Assembly (NCBI RefSeq): GCF_002632725.1
Contig: NZ_NJAI01000008.1
Coordinates: 125,329-189,126 of the forward strand
Direction: 5' to 3'
Length of the DNA: 63,798 nucleotides
From: Xenorhabdus hominickii
GTDB lineage: Bacteria; Pseudomonadota; Gammaproteobacteria; Enterobacterales; Enterobacteriaceae
The notes under the pieces were generated by a model. The model saw only the letters and a program-made list of their open reading frames with translations, had not been told where the DNA came from and made no database searches. Position numbers and translations under genes: made by a program. Shown here piece by piece: positions 33,939-42,462 of this stretch; the stretch's first letter is position 1; each line of letters opens with the position of its first letter.

Positions 33939-34254
33939 CAGAAGAAGCTCCTGCTCTTTTCTTTGCCGCCTTACGCAACAATTGGCCGATAAAATCTGTT
34001 CCCAGATAACCAATCACCACACTGCCGACGTAAGCTAAGTCAGGATTCAGACCAAACAGATTTAATACATCACGAATGAACCAAGCAAACATGGCACATA
34101 TAAAGGCATCGATAGACACTTTTAACCAACCTACACCGTTATAGCGACCTCGGAAAAATGCCATTATTCCTGCGAGTACAGCTCCGATGCCTTGTTCTTT
34201 TACTGATATAATCCACTCACCGAGGTATACCCAGATATCAGAGTTTTCTTTCAT
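33922..34254 (-). CDS. Phage holin
   Basis: A 110-residue protein with three hydrophobic segments (GAVLAGIMAFFRG, VSIDAFICAMFAWFIRDVL, YVGSVVIGYLGTDF) and a basic tail (LLRKAAKKRAGAS), matching lambda-type class I holins of the lysis cassette. The ATG at 34254 has AGGGGGTG upstream. It permeabilises the inner membrane to time lysis. Confidence 0.88.
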   Translation of the reverse strand: MKENSDIWVYLGEWIISVKEQGIGAVLAGIMAFFRGRYNGVGWLKVSIDAFICAMFAWFIRDVLNLFGLNPDLAYVGSVVIGYLGTDFIGQLLRKAAKKRAGASSDGNQQ

Positions 34255-34479
34255 TTTTATACACCCCCTATTCGAGCAATGAGCATCCGTGGGGTGAAAT
34301 ATATTCGCCCCTGTGAGTTGTAGTAAGTAAGGCACCAGCAACAAAAAGTAGTAACGTAATTGCAGTGGCAAAAACAAAAAAACTGCGTCAAGTGAAGTGA
34401 CTTCATTAAGCTGGACACTTCATAAAACACAGTCTTAACATAATCTAATCCAGTACTATGAATATATTTTTTATATCAA

Positions 34480-35313
34480 TTATTCCTCAAAAAAATTAAA
34501 TTCAAGTTCTAGTTTTTTTCCAATTGATGAGATAAATAATTCTTCTAATGCTGCTGAACCTTCTGTTCGAGGATATAATAGAGTCGCAGAATAGTATGTC
34601 TTAGCGATTCCTAAATCATATTCTTTATCTAAATATTTAATAATTAATTTTTTTGAACCAAGTTGGTCTTTGATTTTACTAGAGTTATTCATCTCATCAA
34701 GAACAAAGTCACGATTAGGTTCTGAATTCGAATGAATTACCCTGAATTGACTAATTTTATTTGGAAGCAATGTATCATTACTAATGACTTCCCATGCTCC
34801 TGTACTGTAGTCAGTAGTGGTACCATGTAGATCTCCATAACCAACATAGTGAGTTTTGTTAGAGGAAATATATTCACCAACAGTTAACCGTACTTTCAAT
34901 TGATGCGCAGGCTTAACAAATGGTTTAGGTTTAATGAGCTCTTCTTTCTGTTCTACAAAATGCCAATCACACGCCATCATATCTTCCTGCGTTGGCTGCC
35001 ACGGCACAAAATTACCGTGCTCATTGCGCAGATCAATATGAGTCAAATAATCGTATTTAGTCTCAACAGCAACGCCATCAACGGCATAAGCGCTATCTTT
35101 CTCTACGGCTAAATTATTTACACGTGGAGTGATAGCCAGATACATCTCATTATTCCCTTGGCAATTCACCCAAACAGAACGGGTAACGCGCTTGCGTAGT
35201 TTTAATTGAATCAAAGCCCAAGAAAAAGAGCCCGCTGGTGCAATAAAACAATCACACTGATATTGTTTTGGTTCAAAGGGGCATTCATGTTCAGGCTTAA
35301 TAAATTCAGACAT
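34480..35313 (-). CDS. Tad2-like (DUF2829) anti-Thoeris domain protein with C-terminal extension
   Basis: A 277-residue protein. Residues about 28-122 match DUF2829/Tad2: FSWALIQLKLRKRVTRSVW, YLAITPR, then GNFVPWQPTQEDMMACDWHF. Tad2 proteins are phage sponges that bind the cyclic ADP-ribose-type signal of Thoeris defence. Stand-alone Tad2 is about 90 residues; here it is fused to roughly 150 beta-rich residues (VGEYISSNKTHYVGYGD; LIIKYLDKEYDLGIAKTYYS) that I cannot assign. It lies between the holin and the methyltransferase, an anti-defence position. The domain call is strong; activity is inferred. Confidence 0.75.
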   Translation of the reverse strand: MSEFIKPEHECPFEPKQYQCDCFIAPAGSFSWALIQLKLRKRVTRSVWVNCQGNNEMYLAITPRVNNLAVEKDSAYAVDGVAVETKYDYLTHIDLRNEHGNFVPWQPTQEDMMACDWHFVEQKEELIKPKPFVKPAHQLKVRLTVGEYISSNKTHYVGYGDLHGTTTDYSTGAWEVISNDTLLPNKISQFRVIHSNSEPNRDFVLDEMNNSSKIKDQLGSKKLIIKYLDKEYDLGIAKTYYSATLLYPRTEGSAALEELFISSIGKKLELEFNFFEE

Positions 35314-35464
35314 ACTATTTCCTTATATTTATAAATAATGGGAAGTTAAATTTAATATTTAATTTCCGCCTGCTGTTAAACAGGATGAATATATTAATAA
35401 ATTCTTATGTTTTAATATATCGATTCGCCTTGTGTGGTCATTTTTACAATCCACTGGACCCAAT

Positions 35465-36502
35465 TCATTTATTTGTAAATAATTTGATTTCCTGCTCCGT
35501 TTGCTTAAACCGTTCCTCTTCCAGCTCCACACCTAATACACGACGATTGAGTTTCAACGCCGCTTTCAGTGTCGCCCCGGAACCCATAAAGAAATCGGCT
35601 ACCAAATCCCCTTCCCGGCTGCTGGACTGGATAATATGCGCCATTAAATCAGCCGGTTTTTCACACAGATGTTTGCCCGGATAATACTGCACTGGCGCAA
35701 AATGCCAGACATCGGTATAAGGCACGTCTGCCGTCACCGTGAATGAACGGCGCATTAAACCGTATTCCTGCCGCAATTCGTCATACTGACGCGACAGGGT
35801 GAAATGAGAGTCCACCAGCTCAGAATACGGGGTGTTCAGTTCACCACGCGGGTGCTTTTCTTTAGCAATACGGTCAAACAGTCCCTGCAACTTTTGATAG
35901 CCCGTTTCACTGGGTAACTGCCACTGGCTGTCGCTGAACCAGTGACTGGCCATCTGCTTTCCGGTAGCTTTGTGTATGGCTTTTGCTGTGATGCCTAACG
36001 CTTTGCGAGCATCACGAAAATAATCGACCAGCGGTTTAAACACCGACTGTTTCAGTTCCCGGCATTGTTTGAAATAGCCATCGCCTTTCGGGTGATAAGG
36101 ACCTTGGTAATGTTCGGCAAAAATGATACGTTCAGTGGCCGGAAAATACATGCGCAGGCTTTCTTTATTCTGCCTGCGCCACGGGCCAGACGGTTTCGCC
36201 CAGATAATATGGTTCAGCACGTTAAACCGTTCCCGCACCAGCAGTTCCGTATCCGAGGCCAGACGCGAACCACAGAACATATACAGGCTACCGTTCGGTT
36301 TCAGTACCCGCCAGAATTCAGCCAACAGTTCATCCAGCCACGCAAGGTAAGCCGTGACGTCCTCCCACTGATTATCCCAGCTACAATCTTTCACGCGAAA
36401 GTACGGCGGGTCTGTGGCAATTAAGTCAATGCAGTTATCTGGCAGGGTTTTGATAAATTTTAGGGAGTCATCGTTGACTAAGGTGACAGGGCGTAAATCC
36501 AT
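35465..36502 (-). CDS. DNA adenine/cytosine N-methyltransferase (beta class)
   Basis: A 345-residue N4/N6 DNA methyltransferase. Motif IV DPPY occurs early (LIATDPPYFRVKDCSW) and motif I late (VADFFMGSGATLKAAL), the order of the beta class. A large insertion (residues about 130-250) forms the target-recognition domain. No cognate endonuclease is adjacent, so it is probably an orphan phage methylase that shields phage DNA from host restriction. Confidence 0.92.
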   Translation of the reverse strand: MDLRPVTLVNDDSLKFIKTLPDNCIDLIATDPPYFRVKDCSWDNQWEDVTAYLAWLDELLAEFWRVLKPNGSLYMFCGSRLASDTELLVRERFNVLNHIIWAKPSGPWRRQNKESLRMYFPATERIIFAEHYQGPYHPKGDGYFKQCRELKQSVFKPLVDYFRDARKALGITAKAIHKATGKQMASHWFSDSQWQLPSETGYQKLQGLFDRIAKEKHPRGELNTPYSELVDSHFTLSRQYDELRQEYGLMRRSFTVTADVPYTDVWHFAPVQYYPGKHLCEKPADLMAHIIQSSSREGDLVADFFMGSGATLKAALKLNRRVLGVELEEERFKQTEQEIKLFTNK

Positions 36503-36601
36503 CCGCTTTTTTCCTCTCGACGCTGACTGTTCTCAGGAAAACGACAACACGAAAAACCGGCATTCACCGGCTACACTTTCACGTTCTGGGAAATAACCCC
36601 A

Positions 36602-36802
36602 TCAGGGAGAACGTTTGAAAAACGTGTCATCGTCCCGGCTTTCCATTAAACCCGCCAGACGAAATTGTGTTAACAATAGTTGGCAACGGGGTTCAGGCAA
36701 CCCCATTAATTTAGACACTTCAGAAACAGAAAACCACGTATGCAAAGGCACGGCATCTAAAACACAGGCGGCTGTTATTGTCATATCTTCATGTTTTAGC
36801 AT
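36602..36802 (-). CDS. Small phage protein with helix-turn-helix pattern
   Basis: A 66-residue protein from the ATG at 36802 (GAGGTTAAATTTATC upstream). LHTWFSVSEVSKLMGLPEPR followed by LLLTQFRLAGLMESRD looks like a winged helix-turn-helix. It is the first late-region gene after the terminator tR'-like structure. Function unknown. Confidence 0.5.
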   Translation of the reverse strand: MLKHEDMTITAACVLDAVPLHTWFSVSEVSKLMGLPEPRCQLLLTQFRLAGLMESRDDDTFFKRSP

Positions 36803-36895
36803 GATAAATTTAACCTCATGGTCAGTTTTTATGCTTGAACACACATGTAACTCTGACCCATCACAACAGCAAGTCTTATGTTTTATTTCAGGCGT

Positions 36896-36921
36896 AAAAA
36901 AACCTTGCGCGGGGCAAGGTT
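36896..36921 (-). terminator. tR'-like terminator downstream of Q
   Basis: On the minus strand AACCTTGC-CCCGC-GCAAGGTT then a T run (plus-strand A run 36894-36902) is a strong intrinsic terminator between Q and the late genes. It is what a Q-type antiterminator must override. Confidence 0.8.
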
Positions 36922-36984
36922 TAAGCTGCCGGGTATTAATAAGCCGGGGGACTTTGCTATCACGTTTATCACAATAGCGCCGTT

Positions 36985-36998
36985 TTTACGATCGTAAA
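36985..36998. promoter_or_regulatory. 14-bp palindrome in the presumed late promoter region
   Basis: TTTACGATCGTAAA is a perfect palindrome upstream of the terminator. On the minus strand TTTACG followed 16 bp later by TATTGT could be the -35/-10 of a pR'-like promoter, making the palindrome a candidate Q-binding element. Confidence 0.4.
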
Positions 36999-37022
36999 GA
37001 TTTATTTTTATAGGCAGTCACA

Positions 37023-37412
37023 TCAGGGATATTGTACTAACGGGATATCTTTATCCATGTCCAGTACGATATCCAGCATCATTAACATCCCTTCAATCAC
37101 GCCTTCAGCCTTTTGTAATCGCTTCCCGATGTGCGTATCCGAACAATGATGATCATGGGCGAGTTGCATAAACGTTTTACCAAAGACGTAATAATCAAAG
37201 AGCAGATCGTGCGCATCGTTACACTGCTGATTCAGTTTTGCCATGCAACTGGCGATAATCATGGCATCGTCATCACAACACTGTACGCGGGATTTCACCC
37301 GGTTCGGGATTAACCCGTTGAAACCCGCCGCAATGGAAGACCAGTAAACCCCGTCACAATTATCCGCCACCCATGCGCCCCAACGTTCCATGACTAGCTG
37401 AATATCACGCAT
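37023..37412 (-). CDS. Antitermination protein Q
   Basis: A 129-residue phage 82/21-type Q: starts DIQLVMERWGAWVADNCDGV, then AAGFNGLIPNRVKSRVQCCD and HHCSDTHIGKRLQKAEG, a helix-turn-helix. It modifies RNA polymerase at the late promoter so that it reads through the terminator at 36896-36921 into the lysis, head and tail genes. Confidence 0.93.
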   Translation of the reverse strand: MRDIQLVMERWGAWVADNCDGVYWSSIAAGFNGLIPNRVKSRVQCCDDDAMIIASCMAKLNQQCNDAHDLLFDYYVFGKTFMQLAHDHHCSDTHIGKRLQKAEGVIEGMLMMLDIVLDMDKDIPLVQYP

Positions 37413-37430
37413 TCACGCACTCCCCTGTGA

Positions 37431-38792
37431 TTAAAGCGCCCTGTTGGCATAATGGCGTTGTTTTTGTTGGGCTTGTTGCGACCTGCGGCAAATTTCGGCT
37501 GCCGATATCTGATCGGTCGGCAGGTAATGACCGTGCCTGAATGCCTGATAAACTGTGCCGGTTTGCCCGTGACGATTCTTCTCCAGAATAATTTCCGCGT
37601 ACTGACTGGCGGAACTGAGTGGGTTATACACCCCATCTCGATACGTAAAAATGATGCGATCCGCATCCTGCTCCAGTGAGCCGGAATCACGCAAGTCAGC
37701 CGCTATCGGGCGACGTTGATTCAAAGGGCGCTTATCCACTTCCCTTGAGAGCTGGCTCAAAGCCGTGACCGGGGTATGCAGCCGTTTCGCCAAGCCTTTC
37801 AGTGCCTTCGATATTTCTGCCACAGCTAAATCATGGCGGTCAGCCCGGGGTTTTCGAATCAACCCAAGGTAGTCGACGAAAATCCCCTTTAAGTTCGGGT
37901 GGCGACGCTGATGAGTTTCACTGATAGCGCAAATTTGTTCGATACTCAGGTCGCTGGCATCCAGCACATGAATATCCCGGTCGATAAGTGAACCCAGTAC
38001 ATTACCAATCCGCCCCCAGTCCTCATCATACAGTTCACAGTTTCGGAGTTTAGACACCGGCATCGCCGCCGAACTCGCCACCATGCGCTCGGCAATTTGT
38101 TGCGCTGCCATTTCCATGGAAAACAACAACGCCCCGCCACCATTGCGGGTCATGCCGTCAATCATACACAGGGCCAGTTCCGTTTTTCCCATGCCCGGGC
38201 GTCCGCCCAGTAAAATCAGGTCAGTCGGGTTAAATCCGCCGGTCAGTTCGTCCAGCGGCTCAATACCCGTTAGGATCATGCCGGTCTTGCCCTGATTGCG
38301 CGCCTCCAGTGTTTCAACGTACCTGTCCAGTAAGGTACCGATGACCACAGGCTGTAAGCTACTCTCGCTCTGGGATATCCCATTAAACCGGGAGGCAAAT
38401 GCCTCAATCAGTGCTTCCGCTTGGGTGTGATTGCCACAGGCCTGGATCTCTTGCTGGTAGCGGTTAATCAGCTCAGTGACCTGACGTACCCGCCAGTAAC
38501 GCATGACTTTTTCCGCATAGCCTTTTAAATTGGCCCGCCAGACCGGCGTTTTGGCTAATTCCAGCAAGTTAGCCAGAATACCGCGTTCTTCGCCCATCGC
38601 ATCCGCAATGAAAAAGGGATCGATAATCGCACTGCTCAGGGCCTGCTTTTTGATTTCGCCGTACACCCGGCGCAGATGAACGGAGCTGAACGCCTCATCC
38701 GGTAACACCGCTAATACGTTGTAGGCATCCGGTGTCGCCCCGCCGGATAACAAGCCACTGATGACGGCCATTTCCAAATCATAGACATTCAT
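37431..38792 (-). CDS. Replicative DNA helicase (DnaB family)
   Basis: A 453-residue DnaB: N-terminal domain (EMAVISGLLSGGATPDAYNV), linker helices, Walker A LLGGRPGMGKTELAL, GIFVDYLGLIRKP (Walker B) and RDSGSLEQDADRIIFTYRD. Phage-encoded DnaB replaces the host helicase. It overlaps the loader gene by 4 bp. Confidence 0.95.
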   Translation of the reverse strand: MNVYDLEMAVISGLLSGGATPDAYNVLAVLPDEAFSSVHLRRVYGEIKKQALSSAIIDPFFIADAMGEERGILANLLELAKTPVWRANLKGYAEKVMRYWRVRQVTELINRYQQEIQACGNHTQAEALIEAFASRFNGISQSESSLQPVVIGTLLDRYVETLEARNQGKTGMILTGIEPLDELTGGFNPTDLILLGGRPGMGKTELALCMIDGMTRNGGGALLFSMEMAAQQIAERMVASSAAMPVSKLRNCELYDEDWGRIGNVLGSLIDRDIHVLDASDLSIEQICAISETHQRRHPNLKGIFVDYLGLIRKPRADRHDLAVAEISKALKGLAKRLHTPVTALSQLSREVDKRPLNQRRPIAADLRDSGSLEQDADRIIFTYRDGVYNPLSSASQYAEIILEKNRHGQTGTVYQAFRHGHYLPTDQISAAEICRRSQQAQQKQRHYANRAL

Positions 38793-39376
38793 GCGATTTC
38801 CCTCCGGTAGCTTTCCCAGTCAAAGGCCAGTACCGTGCCGCCCTGAAGCACTCGGTCCAGCGTCCGGTCACCCAAAAACTGCGCCAGCTCAGTCACGGGC
38901 AAATTACTGATCAGAATGGTGGGCAGCAGATCTTCATAGCGATTATTCAGCACCTCAAACAGAATATGGCGTTCAGACTCCGTGCCGTACTGCACGCCGA
39001 TTTCGTCAATCACCAGCAAATCCAGCTCGCTGTAAAATTTCAGGGTATCAAATTCACTCATCTCCCCTTCGCTGTTCCATGAGCGACGAAACGCCCGGAT
39101 GATGCGTGACGCAGTGGTGATAAAAACCGCTTCATCCCCGCCTGCGACAATTTCACGGCAGAGGGCGACGGCAAGGTGAGTTTTGCCTGTGCCCTGACGC
39201 CCGCACAGGATCATGCCTTCCCCAGCCCGCTTGCGTTCCGCCCACGTCTGGACGTAGCCCTGACAGGTTTTCAGATTGGTTTCTGCCCTGCGATTCTGTG
39301 GCTGGTAGGTGGCAAAGCTGGCCTGCGCAAAGCGGGGGACGATGTTCAATATTCCCGGTTCCGTTGTTTCCATCAC
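38789..39376 (-). CDS. DnaC-like helicase loader
   Basis: A 195-residue AAA+ protein with Walker A LCGRQGTGKTHLAV, Walker B LDLLVIDEIGVQYGTES and an arginine-finger region (LGDRTLDRVLQGG). It loads the phage DnaB. It begins with GTG at 39376 or ATG at 39373, with GGAG upstream. Confidence 0.93.
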   Translation of the reverse strand: MMETTEPGILNIVPRFAQASFATYQPQNRRAETNLKTCQGYVQTWAERKRAGEGMILCGRQGTGKTHLAVALCREIVAGGDEAVFITTASRIIRAFRRSWNSEGEMSEFDTLKFYSELDLLVIDEIGVQYGTESERHILFEVLNNRYEDLLPTILISNLPVTELAQFLGDRTLDRVLQGGTVLAFDWESYRREIA

Positions 39377-39388
39377 GTCTGCTGCTCC

Positions 39389-40171
39389 TTAAAGATTTTT
39401 TGTCCAGCTCGCGCCGTGTGATTCATAACGCTTGTGCTCAAATCCGCTATGGGTGTTGACTTGGGGCTGCCAACCGGATTTCTGCTTGTCAGGAAATAAC
39501 CCTTGCCAGCTGTTGGCAATGGAGGTGCAAATTACCTCGTCAGGATTGGGACAAGTTGCCAATTGCTTGGCCTGCTGGCGGCAACTGGTTTCGGTCAGGG
39601 GTTTCCTGATTTCCTGCCGGAACGTCACCCAATCTGCCCATATTTCGGCACTGACATTCTCGGGTTTGGCCGTCAGGGGATCGAATACTGATTTTTTTGC
39701 CTGTTTTTCCTGCCCAGTCCCTTGGGGTTTTATAGGTTCTTTGACTGATTCCTTGACTGATTCAAAAGAGTGACTGATTCTGGTGCCATCTGACGGCATA
39801 GGGGGTCTGCCATTGGGCGGCACAGGGGTGTCAGCAGATGGCATAGGGCCGCCAGCCGGTGGCACAGGGGGTATGCTTTTAGGTAACACAGGGCCAGCAG
39901 ATAAATTCAGGGTGTAGACATTCGAGGCATTCCCTTTCCCGTTGTGATTACCCAGCCGGTTTTCCTTGGTCAGCAAGCCCATCTTAATCAGGGCATCAAT
40001 GTGACTTCGCACGGCGCTTTTGCTGCATTCACAGTGATCTGCAATATGCTGATACGAGGGCCAGCACTCCCCTTTGTCATTTGCATTATCGGCCAGCTTA
40101 ATCAGCACCAGTTTTCTCAGGGGATTCCCCACCCGGATAGCCATTGCCTTCGCCATCAGACTCATACTCAT
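39389..40171 (-). CDS. Phage replication initiator with winged helix (O-like)
   Basis: A 260-residue protein. The N-terminal winged helix (LIKLADNANDKGECWPSYQH; CSKSAVRSHIDALIKMGLLT) is that of phage replication/helix-turn-helix proteins upstream of dnaC; a Pro-rich linker of degenerate repeats (PPVPPAGGPMPSADTPVPPN) follows; the C-terminal part resembles DnaT/DUF domain (AEIWADWVTFRQEIRKPLTE). It would bind the phage origin and recruit the loader. Confidence 0.82.
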   Translation of the reverse strand: MSMSLMAKAMAIRVGNPLRKLVLIKLADNANDKGECWPSYQHIADHCECSKSAVRSHIDALIKMGLLTKENRLGNHNGKGNASNVYTLNLSAGPVLPKSIPPVPPAGGPMPSADTPVPPNGRPPMPSDGTRISHSFESVKESVKEPIKPQGTGQEKQAKKSVFDPLTAKPENVSAEIWADWVTFRQEIRKPLTETSCRQQAKQLATCPNPDEVICTSIANSWQGLFPDKQKSGWQPQVNTHSGFEHKRYESHGASWTKNL

Positions 40172-40249
40172 GCCATTTCTCCCTGTTACCGTATGTTAAA
40201 TCTCATTCCTATGTTCAAAACACCCCGCATATTCAGTCCCGGCTAGAAT

Positions 40250-40486
40250 TTATTGAGAAGTTTTAGTTTCAGGCGGCGGTAAAACGGTAGGCAGATCAGG
40301 ACGCAATTCATGCGCCTGAACCGCTCCGTTTGAAAAAACCACAATATCGGGGACCCGTGATACCGAAACCCGTTTTTTTCCGTACAACCATGCACTGATA
40401 AGCGATTGCGCACACCCCAGCACCTGAGCCAATTTGGCCTGACTGCCTGCGATATCTATCACTTTTTTTATCACACTGTTTTTCAT
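40250..40486 (-). CDS. Cro-like repressor (YdaS/Cro type)
   Basis: A 78-residue protein from the ATG at 40486 (GGAGAAGGGAA upstream). VIKKVIDIAGSQAKLAQVLG and CAQSLISAWLYGKKRVSVSR form a YdaS/Cro helix-turn-helix. It is divergent from the repressor across the operator region and is the first gene of the rightward-type early operon, as Cro is. Confidence 0.82.
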   Translation of the reverse strand: MKNSVIKKVIDIAGSQAKLAQVLGCAQSLISAWLYGKKRVSVSRVPDIVVFSNGAVQAHELRPDLPTVLPPPETKTSQ

Positions 40487-40514
40487 TTTTCCCTTCTCCA
40501 ACACGACCGCAATA

Positions 40515-40580
40515 ACAATATCACTAACAGTCAATATATATCACTATAGGAGTGTTTGTAAAGATATCACTCTAGAGATA
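40515..40580. promoter_or_regulatory. Operator cluster between cro-like and repressor genes
   Basis: Three copies of ATATCACT start at 40518, 40538 and 40564. The last lies in an imperfect palindrome TATCACTCTAGAGATA (40565-40580). They are spaced 20 and 26 bp, as expected for repressor/Cro operators over divergent promoters. Confidence 0.65.
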
Positions 40581-40639
40581 GAATAAGCAACCGATAATTC
40601 AGGATAGCAATACAAAAATAACCCCCTCATGAGGCACTT

Positions 40640-41251
40640 ATGACTCTTGCTGATAGATTAAAAGAAGCCATGGCAGATAAAGGTCTAACCCAATCCTCTC
40701 TAGCCAAAAAAGCCGGCATGGCGCAATCCATGATATGGAAATTACTCTCCGGGAACGCGACCAAAACAGGCCGGCTCGTTGATTTGGCCAAGGCGCTTGA
40801 CGTTCGCCCGGAGTGGCTGAGTGATGGCAGTGGTCATAAATCGCAGTCCGGTGATACTGATTTTGCTGTCAGGAATGACAACCGTTATGCACCGGTAAAA
40901 ATTTATGAAGCAGAACAAGAAACCCCGGAGTACTTCATGATGCCGGCCTTTTCTGAACAGCAAACCGCGTTTGAATCCTGTCGGGCTTATCGCATCACCC
41001 AAAATACCGGCTGTGCTGAAGCGCCAGAAGGGACGGTGATCGTGGTGGATACACAGGAAGAGATCGCCAATGATGATTTAGTCTATGCCCGCATCGGAGA
41101 ACATTATTCCGTTTATCGTTATAAACAAGGGGGAACTGTCGGATTTTTATCTGTGGATGACTCACGTATTCCCTTGATAACCCTCACTCCTGACATAGAA
41201 ATCGTCGGGGTGATTGTGTATTTATTTCGGAATATGAAGCGAAAACGATAA
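40640..41251 (+). CDS. CI-like prophage repressor with degenerate S24 domain
   Basis: A 203-residue repressor. The N-terminal helix-turn-helix (LADRLKEAMADKGLTQSSLA; AQSMIWKLLSGNATKTGRLV) binds operators; the C-terminal half aligns with the LexA/CI S24 fold (VVDTQEEIANDDLVYARIGE). The catalytic Ser position reads TGCAEAPEGT and the Lys position reads YSVYRYKQ, so neither residue is conserved and no Ala-Gly or Cys-Gly cleavage site is seen in the linker. Induction by RecA-stimulated self-cleavage looks unlikely. Confidence 0.88.
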   Translation: MTLADRLKEAMADKGLTQSSLAKKAGMAQSMIWKLLSGNATKTGRLVDLAKALDVRPEWLSDGSGHKSQSGDTDFAVRNDNRYAPVKIYEAEQETPEYFMMPAFSEQQTAFESCRAYRITQNTGCAEAPEGTVIVVDTQEEIANDDLVYARIGEHYSVYRYKQGGTVGFLSVDDSRIPLITLTPDIEIVGVIVYLFRNMKRKR

Positions 41252-41424
41252 CATTCTTCCCTCCCACTCGAACACCACCAAACCCTGCCTGAATTTACGA
41301 TAAGATACTGTTTTTAATGCAGTATCTTTAACTCCATTGAAATCATCATCCCCTTAAAAACTCCATACCATTCAAATGATATCAAATTAAAATTATTTGA
41401 TATCAATAAGATAATTAAAAAATT

Positions 41425-41510
41425 TGATTTATATCACTTTTGGTATGGATCTGATGAAATTTAAGTGATAATGTTAGCGGCATCAAAGTGATAGGAATAA
41501 TCACTACCCT
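41425..41510. promoter_or_regulatory. Second operator cluster
   Basis: ATATCACT at 41431, AGTGATAA at 41464, AGTGATAG at 41487 and TAATCACT at 41498; the last two form an inverted pair. This is the same half-site as on the other side of the repressor gene, so the repressor likely also controls the gene at 41528. Confidence 0.6.
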
Positions 41511-41527
41511 AATAAACGAGAGGATTT

Positions 41528-41923
41528 ATGCGTACCTTCATTTCTGCCATCATCAAAAAACCGGCAACACAACAAAAAAAAGCTATCAACATTAAAGGGA
41601 TTGTTGCCAATATCACACAAAAAAACAGCCTGCATGCAGGAACAACACATATCACCTTTTTGGCAGATCAATATCATCAGGACAAAACCCAGCATCACGG
41701 CATGGATATAAAGAATAACGATGAATTTAAACATCATATCTTAGCGACGTATCGGGTCAGCCCAAAACATACCGAGCCAGTGCCTTGCTATCATTTAGAA
41801 CTGATTGTCGATTACGGTTATGCACTCTATCAGCGGCGAGGACGGTATATGAATTTAGTGGATATATTGCCTTTTACTCAATTTTCAGCCCCGGAAATAA
41901 AAACTACCATCATTGATAATTAA
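41528..41923 (+). CDS. Phage early protein of unknown function
   Basis: A 131-residue protein starting with GAGAGG upstream and lying directly after the second operator cluster. It begins with a basic region (ISAIIKKPATQQKKAINIKG) and ends with an acidic/beta segment (YHLELIVDYGYALYQRRGRY). I recognise no family. The position in the repressor-controlled leftward-type operon with excisionase and integrase suggests an early regulatory or host-takeover role. Confidence 0.6.
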   Translation: MRTFISAIIKKPATQQKKAINIKGIVANITQKNSLHAGTTHITFLADQYHQDKTQHHGMDIKNNDEFKHHILATYRVSPKHTEPVPCYHLELIVDYGYALYQRRGRYMNLVDILPFTQFSAPEIKTTIIDN

Positions 41924-42060
41924 CACATTCATGAATGCAAGGAAAATAACAGCAATGGATTGCCTGAAATAAAAATAAACGACTTAATCATGAAATTAAG
42001 CGCTTAATTTGTGCAGGTTTATTGTATGCAAAATGTGTAAATTATTCGGAGAGAAATAAA

Positions 42061-42462
42061 ATGAGGCTCGTTGCTAATCATAAGAATAAGAAAAAAGCCA
42101 GTCTTACCAGAAAGCAGGCGGCTGACTTTATCGGCATTAATGTCGATACATTATCCCATTGGTGCGCTATAGGTAAAATAGCCTACAACAAGAAAGATCC
42201 CGCCAGACCCCGATCCCCTTATTTATTTACATACGCGGCATGTATTGCAGCCCTTAACAATTCGATCCAAACTGTGCCTGTGAGCACGGTAGATGTGGCA
42301 GAAAAAGGAGATAAAAAATGTCAATCTTCCGTAGAGGAAATACATGGTACGGGAACTACACGACACCAAGCGGCAAAAGAATTAAGGAATCGCTTGGAAC
42401 AACGGACAAGAGGCAAGCTCAGGAATTGCACGATCGAAGAAAGGCCGAATTATGGCGCATAG
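42061..42462 (+). CDS. Excisionase-like DNA-binding protein
   Basis: A 133-residue protein from the ATG at 42061 (GGAGAGAAATAAA). LTRKQAADFIGINVDTLSHW then AYNKKDPARPRSPYLFTYAA is a MerR/excisionase-type winged helix. It would direct the integrase to excise. The last 48 codons overlap the integrase gene by 145 bp in another frame, far more than usual; the C-terminal basic segment may be a genuine extension or non-essential. Confidence 0.7.
   Translation: MRLVANHKNKKKASLTRKQAADFIGINVDTLSHWCAIGKIAYNKKDPARPRSPYLFTYAACIAALNNSIQTVPVSTVDVAEKGDKKCQSSVEEIHGTGTTRHQAAKELRNRLEQRTRGKLRNCTIEERPNYGA

Noticed and set aside
42022..42060. Earlier ATG for the excisionase-like gene
   Set aside because: The ATG at 42061 has GGAGAG at proper spacing; the earlier one has none.
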